Shown: positions 7,990-16,984 of the stretch, in pieces
How positions within the stretch are numbered: position 1 is the stretch's first letter
Layout of the letters: the number at the start of each line of letters is the position of its first letter
IMG/VR virus record: IMGVR_UViG_3300020473_000049
Location: 1 to 45,525 of that record
Reading direction: 5' to 3' (one strand)
DNA: 45,525 nucleotides
Source of the DNA: a virus
Notes under the pieces: generated by a model
What the model saw: the letters and a program-made list of their open reading frames with translations, nothing else
What the model was told of the DNA's origin: nothing
The model's database searches: none
Translations under genes and position numbers: made by a program

Positions 7990-8990
7990 ATCAATTTGTT
8001 TTTCCAAGTTTCTGGTGTATGTTCGTTTATTATTTCTAATGGCAAATGATACTGAAACTTTTTTGTACCTCTTGTTCTTATGTAATCAGCAGTCTTTTTT
8101 ACTGCTTGTCGCATATTAGTTGAGGTGTTATATCCTAACAACTCCCTTGCTTTATCTGACGAACAAGTTGCTAGTTTAACTTCTTTGGGTCTATCTTTAT
8201 GATGTATTGGATCTAAGTTAACTCCTGTTTCGTTTGCACAGGCTTCAGCAAGTTCGTTAATAGTAACAGGTTCTTCGTCTGGTCCAATGTTTACAACTTC
8301 ACCAACAACATTATCCTGAAAGGCAAGTGCGTTTAAACAATACAAGCAATCATCTATATAACTAAAACATCTTTTTTGTTCTCCGTCTCCGTATATAATT
8401 GGTTGCTTACCTTGTAGCATTCTGTTTAACATAATTGACATTACGTTTCTAAATGGGTCATCATATTTTTGTCTAGGGCCAACAATGTTGTGTGGCACAG
8501 CAATAACGTACTCAACTCCGTGTGTGTCACATAAATTTTTTAATACTTCTTCTCCGGCTTTCTTTGCAATACCATAAGGATCTTGTGGACGACATTCGTA
8601 AGTTTCTTTGTATGGTACTTCGTCATGATGTCCATATCTCGCCATACTAGAGCAATACACAATACGTTTTACTTTGTTTCTTATTGCCGCAGTTATAGTT
8701 GTAACAGATGCTTCAAAAATATTTCTTGTAACTAACACTGGAGAAAACACTGATAGTCCTTCATAGGCAGTTGCCGCAGTGTGATATACTATATCACACC
8801 CTTCCATTGCTTTGGTTAAGTTTTCTAAATCACAACAGTCTACTTGGTGGAACTCTACATCCTGAGGCACGTTATCTGTGTAACCACCTATCATATTATC
8901 ATTACCAGCAACGGTATGACCTTGTGATATCATTAAATCTGCTAAATGAGAACCTAAAAATCCTGCAACGCCTGTTATGAAAATTTTCAT
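7986..8990 (-). CDS. NAD-dependent sugar epimerase/dehydratase (extended SDR)
   Basis: 334 residues. The Rossmann motif GVAGFLGSH (7-15), catalytic YGIAKKAGE (YxxxK), a Ser in YCSSMARYG, and the C-terminal GDGEQKRCFSYIDD and NIGPDEEPVTI blocks are those of UDP-glucose 4-epimerase-type enzymes. It converts a nucleotide sugar for the transferases in this island; donor and product are not readable. The start at 8990 is preceded at 5 nt by TTTAAATA, and there is no Shine-Dalgarno sequence. The stop overlaps the GT2 start as ATGA. Confidence 0.9.
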   Translation of the reverse strand: MKIFITGVAGFLGSHLADLMISQGHTVAGNDNMIGGYTDNVPQDVEFHQVDCCDLENLTKAMEGCDIVYHTAATAYEGLSVFSPVLVTRNIFEASVTTITAAIRNKVKRIVYCSSMARYGHHDEVPYKETYECRPQDPYGIAKKAGEEVLKNLCDTHGVEYVIAVPHNIVGPRQKYDDPFRNVMSIMLNRMLQGKQPIIYGDGEQKRCFSYIDDCLYCLNALAFQDNVVGEVVNIGPDEEPVTINELAEACANETGVNLDPIHHKDRPKEVKLATCSSDKARELLGYNTSTNMRQAVKKTADYIRTRGTKKFQYHLPLEIINEHTPETWKNKLI

Positions 8991-8995
8991 ATATC

Positions 8996-9003
8996 TATTT
9001 AAA
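8996..9003 (-). promoter_or_regulatory. late-type octamer TTTAAATA, 5 nt before epimerase ATG
   Basis: Minus-strand TTTAAATA followed by GATAT and the start codon. It belongs to the recurring NNTAAATA-N5/6-start pattern in this window; promoter function is inferred. Confidence 0.45.
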
Positions 9004-9006
9004 AAT

Positions 9007-9633
9007 TTATTTTTTGCTGAATACTTTATCTGGCCAATGATTTAATAATAATCTAAATCCTTTTTTTATAATATAATTTTCTACTTCTAAATTATTAGTA
9101 CCATATTTTTTTGTATTATTGTTTAATTCAATCATTAAATATTTGGTATTTTGTAAAGTTTTTTCTGCACCTTTTAACACTTCCATTTCATATCCTTCAA
9201 CATCTATTTTAATTACATCAACACTTTTTAATCCTAAACTATCAACGGTAATCATTGGTATATCACCTTTGCCCATTACTCTTTTAGCCTGTGTAAAGTC
9301 GTCGTCTGAAAGAGAAACTGTTTTATTTTCTGAGCCAACTGCCAACTGCCAGGTTTCAACATCTTCTGATACATTTTTATTTAGACATTTATAATGAAGA
9401 GGGTCTGGTTCAAAAGCAATTATTTTTTCAGAAAAGTTGTTCATGGTCATGGTCCATGTGCCTACCCATGCTCCAATATCTAAAATACAATTAAATTTTT
9501 TCTTTCTTTTTGAACAAAAAGTTGCAAATTTTTCTAAACACGTACTTTGTGAAAATGAATCTCCCGCTTTCCATTTTTCTAAATGCACATCGTTTGCTGG
9601 TACCCAAAAACCATTTACTTTTTCAATAGTCAT
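9007..9633 (-). CDS. FkbM-family SAM-dependent methyltransferase
   Basis: 208 residues. SAM motif I ILDIGAWVGTW (about 50-60), the acidic motif IIAFEPDP, and the FkbM hallmark IDVEGYEMEVLKGA (about 141-154). These enzymes O-methylate sugars of glycolipids, polysaccharides or natural products. It is part of the leftward arm, separated by one base from the upstream sulfotransferase stop. CTTAAATA ends 6 nt before the ATG and there is no Shine-Dalgarno sequence. Confidence 0.9.
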   Translation of the reverse strand: MTIEKVNGFWVPANDVHLEKWKAGDSFSQSTCLEKFATFCSKRKKKFNCILDIGAWVGTWTMTMNNFSEKIIAFEPDPLHYKCLNKNVSEDVETWQLAVGSENKTVSLSDDDFTQAKRVMGKGDIPMITVDSLGLKSVDVIKIDVEGYEMEVLKGAEKTLQNTKYLMIELNNNTKKYGTNNLEVENYIIKKGFRLLLNHWPDKVFSKK

Positions 9634-9634
9634 A

Positions 9635-10264
9635 TTAACTATTTAAGTTTGGGTAAAACTTGGACAAATAATCTATATCGTCCTTGTATAATTTACGAAT
9701 ACGATTTTCTTGCTGTTTTGTTATTGTTATGTCTGGGTTTGTTCTTCTAAGTTTGCCTTGTGGTTTATAATCTGGAAATTTACTTTGTACTTTTCCAGGG
9801 CCTTTTAAAAGTCTTTCAAATGTAAAAATATGATCAAACTTTGCTCCAGGCTCACACAGCCAATCAACTTGTGGCATATAGTTTGCTCTTACTCTACCTA
9901 GTTCAAATTCATCTAGCATATCGTCTATACTTTTCCAACCGTGTCTTTTTGCAGTATTTTTTACAAGTGAGAACCATTTCCAAGAACTTATTATTCTATC
10001 AACTGGTTCTCTAACGATTGTTATTTTTTTATAATCAGATACATCTGCATTAATTTTTTTAAATTGTTTAAGCAGTCCTACAAGTTTTCCATGTCTTCCA
10101 CACTCAACTTTTTTTCCATTTTTTCTATTGAACAAAAATTTATTTTGAATGTAACTTATTTCTCCAGAAGAATCTTTATTTGAACGCCAAGAATAACCAA
10201 ACCACGATCCGCCTGTCCTAGGAATATGGACAAAAATTATTTTTGAAAAACTATCAACCTGCAT
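9635..10264 (-). CDS. sulfotransferase (family 2 type)
   Basis: 209 residues. KIIFVHIPRTGGSWF (8-22) is the 5'-phosphosulfate (PAPS) loop, and KITIVREPVDRIISSW (about 80-95) is the 3'-phosphate-binding motif with its Arg and Ser. These enzymes transfer sulfate from PAPS to a carbohydrate. It lies between an SGNH protein and a methyltransferase, with an 11-nt overlap upstream. It implies that host PAPS is used to sulfate the island's glycan, or a protein. Confidence 0.85.
   Translation of the reverse strand: MQVDSFSKIIFVHIPRTGGSWFGYSWRSNKDSSGEISYIQNKFLFNRKNGKKVECGRHGKLVGLLKQFKKINADVSDYKKITIVREPVDRIISSWKWFSLVKNTAKRHGWKSIDDMLDEFELGRVRANYMPQVDWLCEPGAKFDHIFTFERLLKGPGKVQSKFPDYKPQGKLRRTNPDITITKQQENRIRKLYKDDIDYLSKFYPNLNS
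9640..9647 (-). promoter_or_regulatory. late-type octamer CTTAAATA before FkbM gene
   Basis: Lies inside the end of the upstream gene, 6 nt before the FkbM ATG on the minus strand. Same arrangement as the other NNTAAATA sites. Confidence 0.35.
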
Positions 10265-11018
10265 TTATAATTTTTTTGGCTAATGGCAACAGTTTTAAAC
10301 CCCACTGTTTTTGCCCTTCAATATTAGGATGTTCATCAATTTCTGAAACAGATAATCCTGATTTTTTACACCACCCGTGTTGGGATTCATCGAATGTTCC
10401 GTTTAACTTGTAATAATGATTTTGATCTACGTCTTTTAAAAAAGCCTTACATTCTTTTGTTAATGGTTTGTCAAAGCCATTCCATAATGCATTAAAAATT
10501 AAATAAGGTACATTATTATTTTTAAAATAATTTTGCATATAAATTATTTGCATTACAGTTCTAATTTGCAATTCTTCTTCTATTGCGGGTTTATATTCAT
10601 CTTTCCATGGATCAAATATTAAATCTTTATATCTTGCACCTTCTCCAGGAGCAACCATTTTCCATGTGTGCCAATGTGAATTTTCTCTTCTTGTGGTTAA
10701 CCCTTCACGTCTATTGTAACTTGTTAATCCTATTAATACAAATGCGTTTTGTAAATTTGCTTGAAGTACTTTTCTAAATATCATTTCATTACTTGCACCG
10801 TTCTGTGCAACTTTTTTATATTCTAATTTAAGTTTATCTGCAAGAAATTTCCCACAAGTTATAGGTTCTTGTGGTATAAAATTATATTTTTCTGTAACTT
10901 TTTTTTCTCCTATTTTATCTATATGTGGTGCAACATTTCCTGGCAACCCTGGAACAAAATGTGGCACACCGTTGCCTACTCCAAATGAACAACCATAATG
11001 TATTAATTTCTTTAACAT
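10254..11018 (-). CDS. SGNH/GDSL hydrolase-like protein (copy 1)
   Basis: 254 residues. Block I HYGCSFGVGNG carries the candidate Ser nucleophile (S11), QNGASNEMI gives a block II/III Gly/Asn, VLIGLTSYNRRE resembles the G-x-N oxyanion region, and SEIDEHPNIEGQKQWG holds a D-x-H dyad (D228, H230). Family members esterify or de-esterify (often acetylate or deacetylate) carbohydrates. It is coupled to the GT-B gene upstream by a TAATG overlap. The set recurs at 11805 and 35372. Confidence 0.7.
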   Translation of the reverse strand: MLKKLIHYGCSFGVGNGVPHFVPGLPGNVAPHIDKIGEKKVTEKYNFIPQEPITCGKFLADKLKLEYKKVAQNGASNEMIFRKVLQANLQNAFVLIGLTSYNRREGLTTRRENSHWHTWKMVAPGEGARYKDLIFDPWKDEYKPAIEEELQIRTVMQIIYMQNYFKNNNVPYLIFNALWNGFDKPLTKECKAFLKDVDQNHYYKLNGTFDESQHGWCKKSGLSVSEIDEHPNIEGQKQWGLKLLPLAKKIINAG

Positions 11019-11830
11019 TAAAGTACACCTTTATCCATTAGTATTTCAATTGCTACTCCGTTAGTAAATTCTTCTGGAGTAAATTGTTGATAGGCTAGAC
11101 TGTATAACCAGTCTTCACAACCAACAAAGAAAGGATTTTCAATGTCTGCAAGTTCTTGGCCACCAACTTCTTTGGCAAAACTTTTTTCATCACATATAAC
11201 AGGTATGCCCATACATTGTGCTTCAACTGCCGCAATTGAACAACTTGTAACTAAACACCAAGCATCTTTTAAGTCCTCTGACAACGGAACTTTTGCTTCA
11301 CTAGGACCTGATGTTCCTCGACCACGTGGCTTTTCTCTAATCTTTATTGGTCTGTCTGTGTATCTTTTAATTTGTTCTACTATTTCTTGTGTCCAGTTTG
11401 GCCTATCTAAATAATTGTGTATACCTGCACTGCTAGGACAAACTAAAACATTTTTACCTTTAAAATTGGGTGCTCTAACTTTCATTCCAAACTTTTCAAA
11501 CCTATCAGACTTACACCCTTTAATATATTTTACGTGTATTCCATTTTTGCAAATACGCCAATAATGATTATTAGGTTTTAAGTTATTGTTATTAAATCTA
11601 CCAAAATATGGTGTGTCTGTAAACCAAAATTGATGTTTTCTTTCTTCTAATTTTTTTACTAATTGTACATTGTTATTAACAAATCCCCAAAACATTGAGT
11701 TTGGTGCAGGATCAATTTCTATACTATTATCTTTTACTGTAACTTTTTCTGGCCAAGTTTTTTCAACTCCGTTAAACACTTCCCAGGCCTTGCTATTTGG
11801 ATTATTAAATGGTGCGTAAATTGTTAGCAT
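11018..11830 (-). CDS. GT-B-like polysaccharide transferase, paralogue 1
   Basis: 270 residues. The C-terminal half has the signature shared by four proteins in this window: R-x-K-P (IREKPRGRG), then CLVTSCSIAAVEAQCMGIPV, then ELADIENPFF and LAYQQFTPEEFTNG. This resembles the nucleotide-sugar-binding domain of capsule/Kdo transferase-type GT-B proteins, where Ser/Thr and Gly residues bind the donor. An N-terminal domain (FWFTDTPYFGRF...HYWRICKNG) is also shared. It overlaps its neighbours by 1 and 26 nt. Donor and acceptor unknown. Confidence 0.7.
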   Translation of the reverse strand: MLTIYAPFNNPNSKAWEVFNGVEKTWPEKVTVKDNSIEIDPAPNSMFWGFVNNNVQLVKKLEERKHQFWFTDTPYFGRFNNNNLKPNNHYWRICKNGIHVKYIKGCKSDRFEKFGMKVRAPNFKGKNVLVCPSSAGIHNYLDRPNWTQEIVEQIKRYTDRPIKIREKPRGRGTSGPSEAKVPLSEDLKDAWCLVTSCSIAAVEAQCMGIPVICDEKSFAKEVGGQELADIENPFFVGCEDWLYSLAYQQFTPEEFTNGVAIEILMDKGVL

Positions 11831-12476
11831 CTATAAATTCTTTCAATTGTTTTGCCCAAAGTCCGTGTCCTTTAGTGCTAGGATGTGGATCTTTAGGACT
11901 TACTACAAGTTCGTTTTCTTGTATAAACTCTAAATGACTTTGCTCTGGTTTAAAAAATCTTTCCATATGTATTGCTTTAGAAAATGTTTTAAAATCACTA
12001 ATATTAGAATTAACATAATTTGGTAGAGAATTATACATCACATAAGGAATTTTATGTAGTTCAAAATAATTTTGTAAATCTAAAACATTATCCAAATATT
12101 TCATTATTAATGTATTTTCTAAATCCCAACCTATTTGTTTTTTAATAAAATCTCCGTGATCAGTTAATTTCCAACTACGCCAAGTTAAATCCATATTAGG
12201 CATTCTTCCTTTTTTCCAACCATCGTTAGTAACATAATCATTTCTCATCATACTAGACCAACCAATTACAGCAAAAGTATCTTTATATCCATTTTGCTCA
12301 AACCATAATTTTGTTGTAAAACTAATACGTTCATTACCTCTTCCGCCCATAGCAAGGTTTGTTGCAACTTTCAAATCCATAAGTGTGGCTAATTCAAGGC
12401 CAGAATGAGTATGTACTCCGTCTTTAGGTCTAGGTGTTAAAAATGAACAACCATTAATGAATAGATTGGTAAGCAT
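11805..12476 (-). CDS. SGNH/GDSL hydrolase-like protein (copy 2)
   Basis: 223 residues. FINGCSFLTPRP places the candidate nucleophile at S11, AMGGRGNERI supplies block II Gly and Asn, FAVIGWSSMMRND fits block III, and SPKDPHPSTKGHG gives D196-x-H198. Likely an O-acyl esterase or transferase acting on a surface sugar. It is the first gene of the leftward arm, directly behind a sigma70-like promoter, and it overlaps the GT-B paralogue downstream by 26 nt. Confidence 0.7.
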   Translation of the reverse strand: MLTNLFINGCSFLTPRPKDGVHTHSGLELATLMDLKVATNLAMGGRGNERISFTTKLWFEQNGYKDTFAVIGWSSMMRNDYVTNDGWKKGRMPNMDLTWRSWKLTDHGDFIKKQIGWDLENTLIMKYLDNVLDLQNYFELHKIPYVMYNSLPNYVNSNISDFKTFSKAIHMERFFKPEQSHLEFIQENELVVSPKDPHPSTKGHGLWAKQLKEFIDANNLRTI

Positions 12477-12516
12477 AACTTAATAATTATAGTATAGTTA
12501 TTCGCAAATTGCAAAC
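12477..12516. promoter_or_regulatory. divergent promoter region of the glycan island
   Basis: The 40-bp gap between the two arms. Minus strand: TTGCAA (12509-12514), 17-nt spacer, TATAAT (12486-12491), a perfect -10 with a 4/6 -35. Plus strand: TATAGT (12488-12493) with a weak TTGGTA at 12466-12471 (16-nt spacer). The two -10 elements overlap, so the arms may compete for polymerase. Activity is predicted from motifs only. Confidence 0.6.
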
Positions 12517-13599
12517 ATGAAAAACATTGATTCAATTAAATATTTTTTAGATAGGTGGGAAACAGTAGACAACAGTTATGACTTTTCGGTACCTTATCAT
12601 GAAGACATTGATCCACATTTTACAAGTTTACCAACGTTTGTAGCAGAATTTCATAATTGCAAAATACATAGTTGTCCACTACTTGCAACAATGAGTCAAA
12701 AACTTATTACCAATTACATTTGGGGACTGACACACAGTCGGAAATTTAAACCTAACAAATCACACAAACTTTGGAGCGACTGGGGGGATCATGTAGACGT
12801 AGAGTTGCCACCTGTAACCCAAGAGTTTGGTGAAAGATACACTTACGTATGGTTGCCTATTGATAAAGAAAGTGCTAATAATCCATGGCACATATGGATT
12901 GATGTTATATCTAAATTTAGATTAATGGAAAAAAGATGGTCTACAGATTTTACAAAATATTGTTTTATTATTGCAAACGAAAGCAAATATCTTAACAAAG
13001 TAATTAAAGAAATAATTCCAGAAGTAAAAGTTGTTGTGATGCCAAAAAACGAAGTATGGCAATTCAAACATTTGCTTGTACCTAGTTTAAGTAATTCAAA
13101 GGACGGTGTTATTACTCCGCACCTAGCACCGTGGTTACGACATTTCAAAGGAACAACAGGACTAAAAGGCATTACGCCTCATAGAAAAATTATTGTATTA
13201 CGTCCAGGAGCAAAATCAAGAAAACTTATTAATTCTGATGAATTAATACTGGCATTAAAAGGTTGGGAAACTGTTGCATTAGAAAATATGACTATTAAAG
13301 AACAAATGAAAACTTTTGCTGAAGCAACACACATTGTTGCGGCTCACGGTGCAGGGTTAGTAAACTTACTATGGTGTAATCCTGGAACAAAAGTGATGGA
13401 AATACAAGATCCTAAAATGATACACAAAAAAGTTTATCCTATTCTATCACATCATTTAGGATTAAAACACGAATTATATTTGGCAAAAACAGTACCAATA
13501 TCGATGGAAAAAAATAAAAAACCGTCTGGTATAAAACGATTTAGCGACCTAATAAACTTTAAAGTTAACGTTCCGGATTTAATTAGACATTTAGATTGA
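12517..13599 (+). CDS. GT61-family glycosyltransferase
   Basis: 360 residues. The diagnostic AAHGAGLVNLLWCNPGTKVMEI block (about 273-294) is the GT61/DUF563 signature. Before it lie KIIVLRPGAKSRKLIN and FAEATHIV, also standard for the family. Known GT61 members transfer xylose, arabinose or GlcNAc to polysaccharides, glycolipids or proteins. It is the first gene of the rightward arm. The following gene starts at or within its stop. Confidence 0.88.
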   Translation: MKNIDSIKYFLDRWETVDNSYDFSVPYHEDIDPHFTSLPTFVAEFHNCKIHSCPLLATMSQKLITNYIWGLTHSRKFKPNKSHKLWSDWGDHVDVELPPVTQEFGERYTYVWLPIDKESANNPWHIWIDVISKFRLMEKRWSTDFTKYCFIIANESKYLNKVIKEIIPEVKVVVMPKNEVWQFKHLLVPSLSNSKDGVITPHLAPWLRHFKGTTGLKGITPHRKIIVLRPGAKSRKLINSDELILALKGWETVALENMTIKEQMKTFAEATHIVAAHGAGLVNLLWCNPGTKVMEIQDPKMIHKKVYPILSHHLGLKHELYLAKTVPISMEKNKKPSGIKRFSDLINFKVNVPDLIRHLD

Positions 13600-13619
13600 T
13601 TGAAAGTATAATAAAAACT

Positions 13620-14381
13620 ATGTATTCTTTATTACAAAAACGTCCACAAGTACAAAGTGAACCATATCCTCACGTGGTAATTGAAGAAGCATTACCTTGG
13701 GATTTATATGAGGAATTAGAAAATACTTTTCCAGAAAAACAAATTTTAGATACACAACCATTCGACGATGGAATATGTTATAGAATGAAAGCAAACATAA
13801 TGCTTGACCAAAAATTTCAACCTGAAATATGGCGTAAGTTTACTGAATATCACACTTCTGCTGAATGGTTCAATGAAGTTAACGAACTTTTTAAAGACTA
13901 TATGCCAAAGGTGTTGCACAAAAAATTTACTACTAACGACCTAGGTGCTAGAGGTTGGGCAGATAAAAATAAAAATATCTGGACTGATTGCCAAACAGTT
14001 ATGCATAAACCAATAACTGAAACAACATCTCGTACTCCTCACATCGACAACCCAATGGAAATGTGGGCAGGATTAATGTATATGCCTTACAAAAATGATG
14101 AAAGTATTGGCGGAGAGTTTCAATTACACAATGTAAAAAATAAAGTTTCTAAAGTTGATATGACTAAAGGAAGACAAGTATTTGACGAAGACTTAGGACC
14201 TGTTGTTAAAACTATTCCTTATAAAAGAAATACGTTTGTTATGTTTGCTAATAACTCTACAAATACAGTACACAGTGTTTCTAAAAGAATTAGTCCAACT
14301 ACCTATAGACGTAGTGTGAATATTATTGGTGAATTTAAAAGAGGTTTTGCTAAAATGTATGAGGTGCAAGAAATAAGATAA
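13620..14381 (+). CDS. 2OG-Fe(II) oxygenase, prolyl-4-hydroxylase-like
   Basis: 253 residues from ATG 13620; an in-frame TTG at 13596 overlaps the previous stop and would add eight residues. PHIDNP provides the H141-x-D143 iron ligands, TVHSVS the distal H218, and YRRSVNI the 2-oxoglutarate-binding Arg (R230 or R231). This full facial triad supports an active dioxygenase that hydroxylates a protein or glycan. It is coupled to the GT-B paralogue downstream (TAATG). Confidence 0.82.
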   Translation: MYSLLQKRPQVQSEPYPHVVIEEALPWDLYEELENTFPEKQILDTQPFDDGICYRMKANIMLDQKFQPEIWRKFTEYHTSAEWFNEVNELFKDYMPKVLHKKFTTNDLGARGWADKNKNIWTDCQTVMHKPITETTSRTPHIDNPMEMWAGLMYMPYKNDESIGGEFQLHNVKNKVSKVDMTKGRQVFDEDLGPVVKTIPYKRNTFVMFANNSTNTVHSVSKRISPTTYRRSVNIIGEFKRGFAKMYEVQEIR

Positions 14382-15196
14382 TGAATTACGCAGTAAGAAC
14401 TGAACGTGTTAAAACTGAAAAATATGTTGAAAGTGCGGCTCGAGGAATGCCAAATTGTAAATTAACAAACTACGAAACAGTTTTAAGTACAACAGATTTT
14501 GATAAAGTTGTCTTTATGGGAGTATTACGAGGCACACATTTAGTTTACAAACACGCACAAAACAACAAAAAAGATTTTTACTACATTGATAGACCTTATT
14601 GGGGAGAAAGTAGAGCAACACCTTATTGGATGAGATGTGTAAAAAACGAACACGTTAAAACTTTTGTTGATCATAAACCAGATGACAGGTTTAAAAAAAC
14701 ATTTAAAGGAGAACTTAAACCGTTTCATAAAAATGGCAAATATGTATTAGTTGTACCGCCTAGTCATGCTATGGCAAAAATGTTTAATGGCAAAGATTGG
14801 CTAGACAACACATTAAAAATTTTAAAAGAAAATACAGATAGAGAACTTGTAGTAAGAGAAAAACCTTATAACCCTGCGGCAATAATAGACGGAGAAGGAA
14901 AAATGGTGCCTGGCAAAAGTGAAAATAATCAACCAGCAAAACCTTTTGAGTGGGATAAGGTTCATGCAGTTGTAACATTTAATAGTTCAATTACAATTAA
15001 AGCATTAACAAACGGTGTACCTGCTTTTGCAAACTTTGATAACCCATGCTTACCAATATGTGAACAAGACTTTAGTAAAATAGAAACACCTAGATATGAA
15101 GATCCAAGACCTGTATTAAACAGTCTTGCTTATAATCAGTTTACACAAGAAGAATTTAGAAACGGTTACTATTTGGAGGTATTAGATGGCAGATAG
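14381..15196 (+). CDS. GT-B-like polysaccharide transferase, paralogue 2
   Basis: 271 residues. It shares the paralogue signature: FYYIDRPYWGESRATPYWMR N-terminally, VVREKPYNP (RxKP), then AVVTFNSSITIKALTNGVPAF, FSKIETPRYEDPRPV and LAYNQFTQEEFRNG. The order and spacing match the proteins at 11018, 15997 and 19632. Presumed donor-binding GT-B domain; it probably adds a sugar to the island's glycan. The next gene begins 11 nt before its stop. Confidence 0.7.
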   Translation: MNYAVRTERVKTEKYVESAARGMPNCKLTNYETVLSTTDFDKVVFMGVLRGTHLVYKHAQNNKKDFYYIDRPYWGESRATPYWMRCVKNEHVKTFVDHKPDDRFKKTFKGELKPFHKNGKYVLVVPPSHAMAKMFNGKDWLDNTLKILKENTDRELVVREKPYNPAAIIDGEGKMVPGKSENNQPAKPFEWDKVHAVVTFNSSITIKALTNGVPAFANFDNPCLPICEQDFSKIETPRYEDPRPVLNSLAYNQFTQEEFRNGYYLEVLDGR

Positions 15197-16007
15197 AGTT
15201 AAACCACACGTGGTTGAAAGAGTAAAAATAATAAGACAATGGGAAAAAGATATGGGCCTATTAGAAGCAAAAGACATAGGCTTTAAAAAATATCACAACT
15301 ATTATGCACCTCAAAAATTAATAAGACAATCTGAGGCTGTGTTAAGTTTTGGAGTAGGTGGAGATTGTAAATTTGAAAAATTATTACTACACGAAAACGA
15401 CCAAATAAAACTTGCTATGTTTGATCCTACACCGTATACAGTATACAATATAAAAGGCATTATTAGATCTAATGGAAGAAAAGAAATAGATGATATTGAT
15501 AGGAACAAATGGCTGTCTACAAAAATACAATTTTTTCCATGGGCATATAGTCATACCCCAGGTGAACAAAAATTTTATTACGATCCTAACAGAGAAGAAG
15601 AACATAATACACATTTAAGAGAAAATAAACTTCAACATTTAACACAAAGTTTTTCTCTAATAAAACAAAACGAAAAGTTTAAATCAGTAAATGTTGAAAC
15701 TAAAAATATAAGAACTATAATGAAAGAATTAGAATGGGATTCTGTAGATATTGTTAAAGCGGATATCGAAGGACTTTGGAAAGAGATAAGTGACGAAATA
15801 TTAGACAATAACATTAATATTAAAATGTTAGCAACTGAATTTGAACTTATATTTGATGATATTCATACTTCGTTAGCAAAAGCAAAAGCAGTTGTTGAAA
15901 AATTTAAACAGCATGGTTACGATGCATTTTTAAACAGAAGAAGAGACAAACTAATGTTAGAAATGTTATTCATTAGGAAAGATTTAAAATACACATATGA
16001 AAGTTGA
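15186..16007 (+). CDS. FkbM-like SAM-dependent methyltransferase
   Basis: 273 residues. AVLSFGVGGDCKFE is a degenerate SAM motif I, KLAMFDPTPY is motif II with the acidic residue, and VDIVKADIEGLWKEI corresponds to the IDVEGxE hallmark of FkbM enzymes. GGAGG (15175-15179) stands 6 nt before the ATG, one of the better ribosome-binding sites in the island. It likely O-methylates a sugar. It is longer and more divergent than the copy at 9007. Confidence 0.72.
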   Translation: MADRVKPHVVERVKIIRQWEKDMGLLEAKDIGFKKYHNYYAPQKLIRQSEAVLSFGVGGDCKFEKLLLHENDQIKLAMFDPTPYTVYNIKGIIRSNGRKEIDDIDRNKWLSTKIQFFPWAYSHTPGEQKFYYDPNREEEHNTHLRENKLQHLTQSFSLIKQNEKFKSVNVETKNIRTIMKELEWDSVDIVKADIEGLWKEISDEILDNNINIKMLATEFELIFDDIHTSLAKAKAVVEKFKQHGYDAFLNRRRDKLMLEMLFIRKDLKYTYES

Positions 16008-16983
16008 AATTTTTAGAAGAACAGTAAAAGATAGACGTAGAGGTGCTAGTTGGGACCTACTAAAATACATGGCAGAAGGTATAAAGGCTTGTGGAGATGA
16101 ACCTGTTATTGTAAACGAAAATATGGAAGGCCAATGGCAAAAAGACGAAATGGAGCCACACACAAAGATAGGTTGTATGTTTGGTTATGGTGGATCAAAA
16201 CAAATGCACCACACTAAAGGCAGACGAAGAGATTTAGTTGAACGTGCAAAGAAAAAAGGCATTTACATTATTACATTTGACGGAGGCATATTATCTAGTT
16301 TTGGAAACACAATAACAGATCCTAACCACCATTGGCGTGTAGCATTATATTCTCCAATGAACAACGGAAACTTTTTAAGTGATAACAGTCCGCCTGATAG
16401 ATGGGAACGAATGAAAAAAATATGGAATATAAACTATGCTCAGTGGAAAAAATTAAATCCTAATGATCCAATACTTTTTGTTTTACAACCTAGTGATAAC
16501 TGGTCTATGAACGAACTTGATCCTATAGAATGGTTTAAAGATGTTTACAAGAAACTTCGACCTTTAACAAAAAGAAAATTTATAGTTCGGCCACATCCAA
16601 ATCACGTTGCGGCAATGGAAAAACGATTAGACGAATTTCCTAAAGACGGTGTAGAAGTTATAATTGGCCAAAAGTTTTTTAAAGGAGATGAAAAAAAGTA
16701 CTATAGATTTAATTACCAAGACGCATTAAATAATTGTCATGCTGTTGTTACTCACAATTCTACTGCCTGCATCGACTCTTGCATTCGTGGAATACCTACC
16801 TTTGTTACCTCAGATCTTGCACTTGCTTGGCCTGTAGCCAATAAAGATTTATCTAAAATTGAAAACCCAGAATACCCAGACAGAGACCAGTGGGTATACG
16901 ACTTAGGTTACAAACAATGGACAGAAAAAGAAGTTAGAGACGGTACAGTATTCAAACGTTTTAAAACAAAATTAGGATTATAA
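15997..16983 (+). CDS. GT-B-like polysaccharide transferase, paralogue 3
   Basis: 328 residues, the longest of the four paralogues. FIVRPHPNHVAAME (RxHP), AVVTHNSTACIDSCIRGIPTF, LSKIENPEYPDRDQW and LGYKQWTEKEVRDG are in the same order as in the others. The RPHP plus HNST pattern is that of capsule export-associated Kdo/sialyl-type transferases. An N-terminal extension carries a Gly/His-rich FGYGGSKQMHH segment. It overlaps the methyltransferase by 11 nt and is followed after one base by the AsnB-like gene. Confidence 0.75.
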   Translation: MKVEIFRRTVKDRRRGASWDLLKYMAEGIKACGDEPVIVNENMEGQWQKDEMEPHTKIGCMFGYGGSKQMHHTKGRRRDLVERAKKKGIYIITFDGGILSSFGNTITDPNHHWRVALYSPMNNGNFLSDNSPPDRWERMKKIWNINYAQWKKLNPNDPILFVLQPSDNWSMNELDPIEWFKDVYKKLRPLTKRKFIVRPHPNHVAAMEKRLDEFPKDGVEVIIGQKFFKGDEKKYYRFNYQDALNNCHAVVTHNSTACIDSCIRGIPTFVTSDLALAWPVANKDLSKIENPEYPDRDQWVYDLGYKQWTEKEVRDGTVFKRFKTKLGL

Positions 16984-16984
16984 T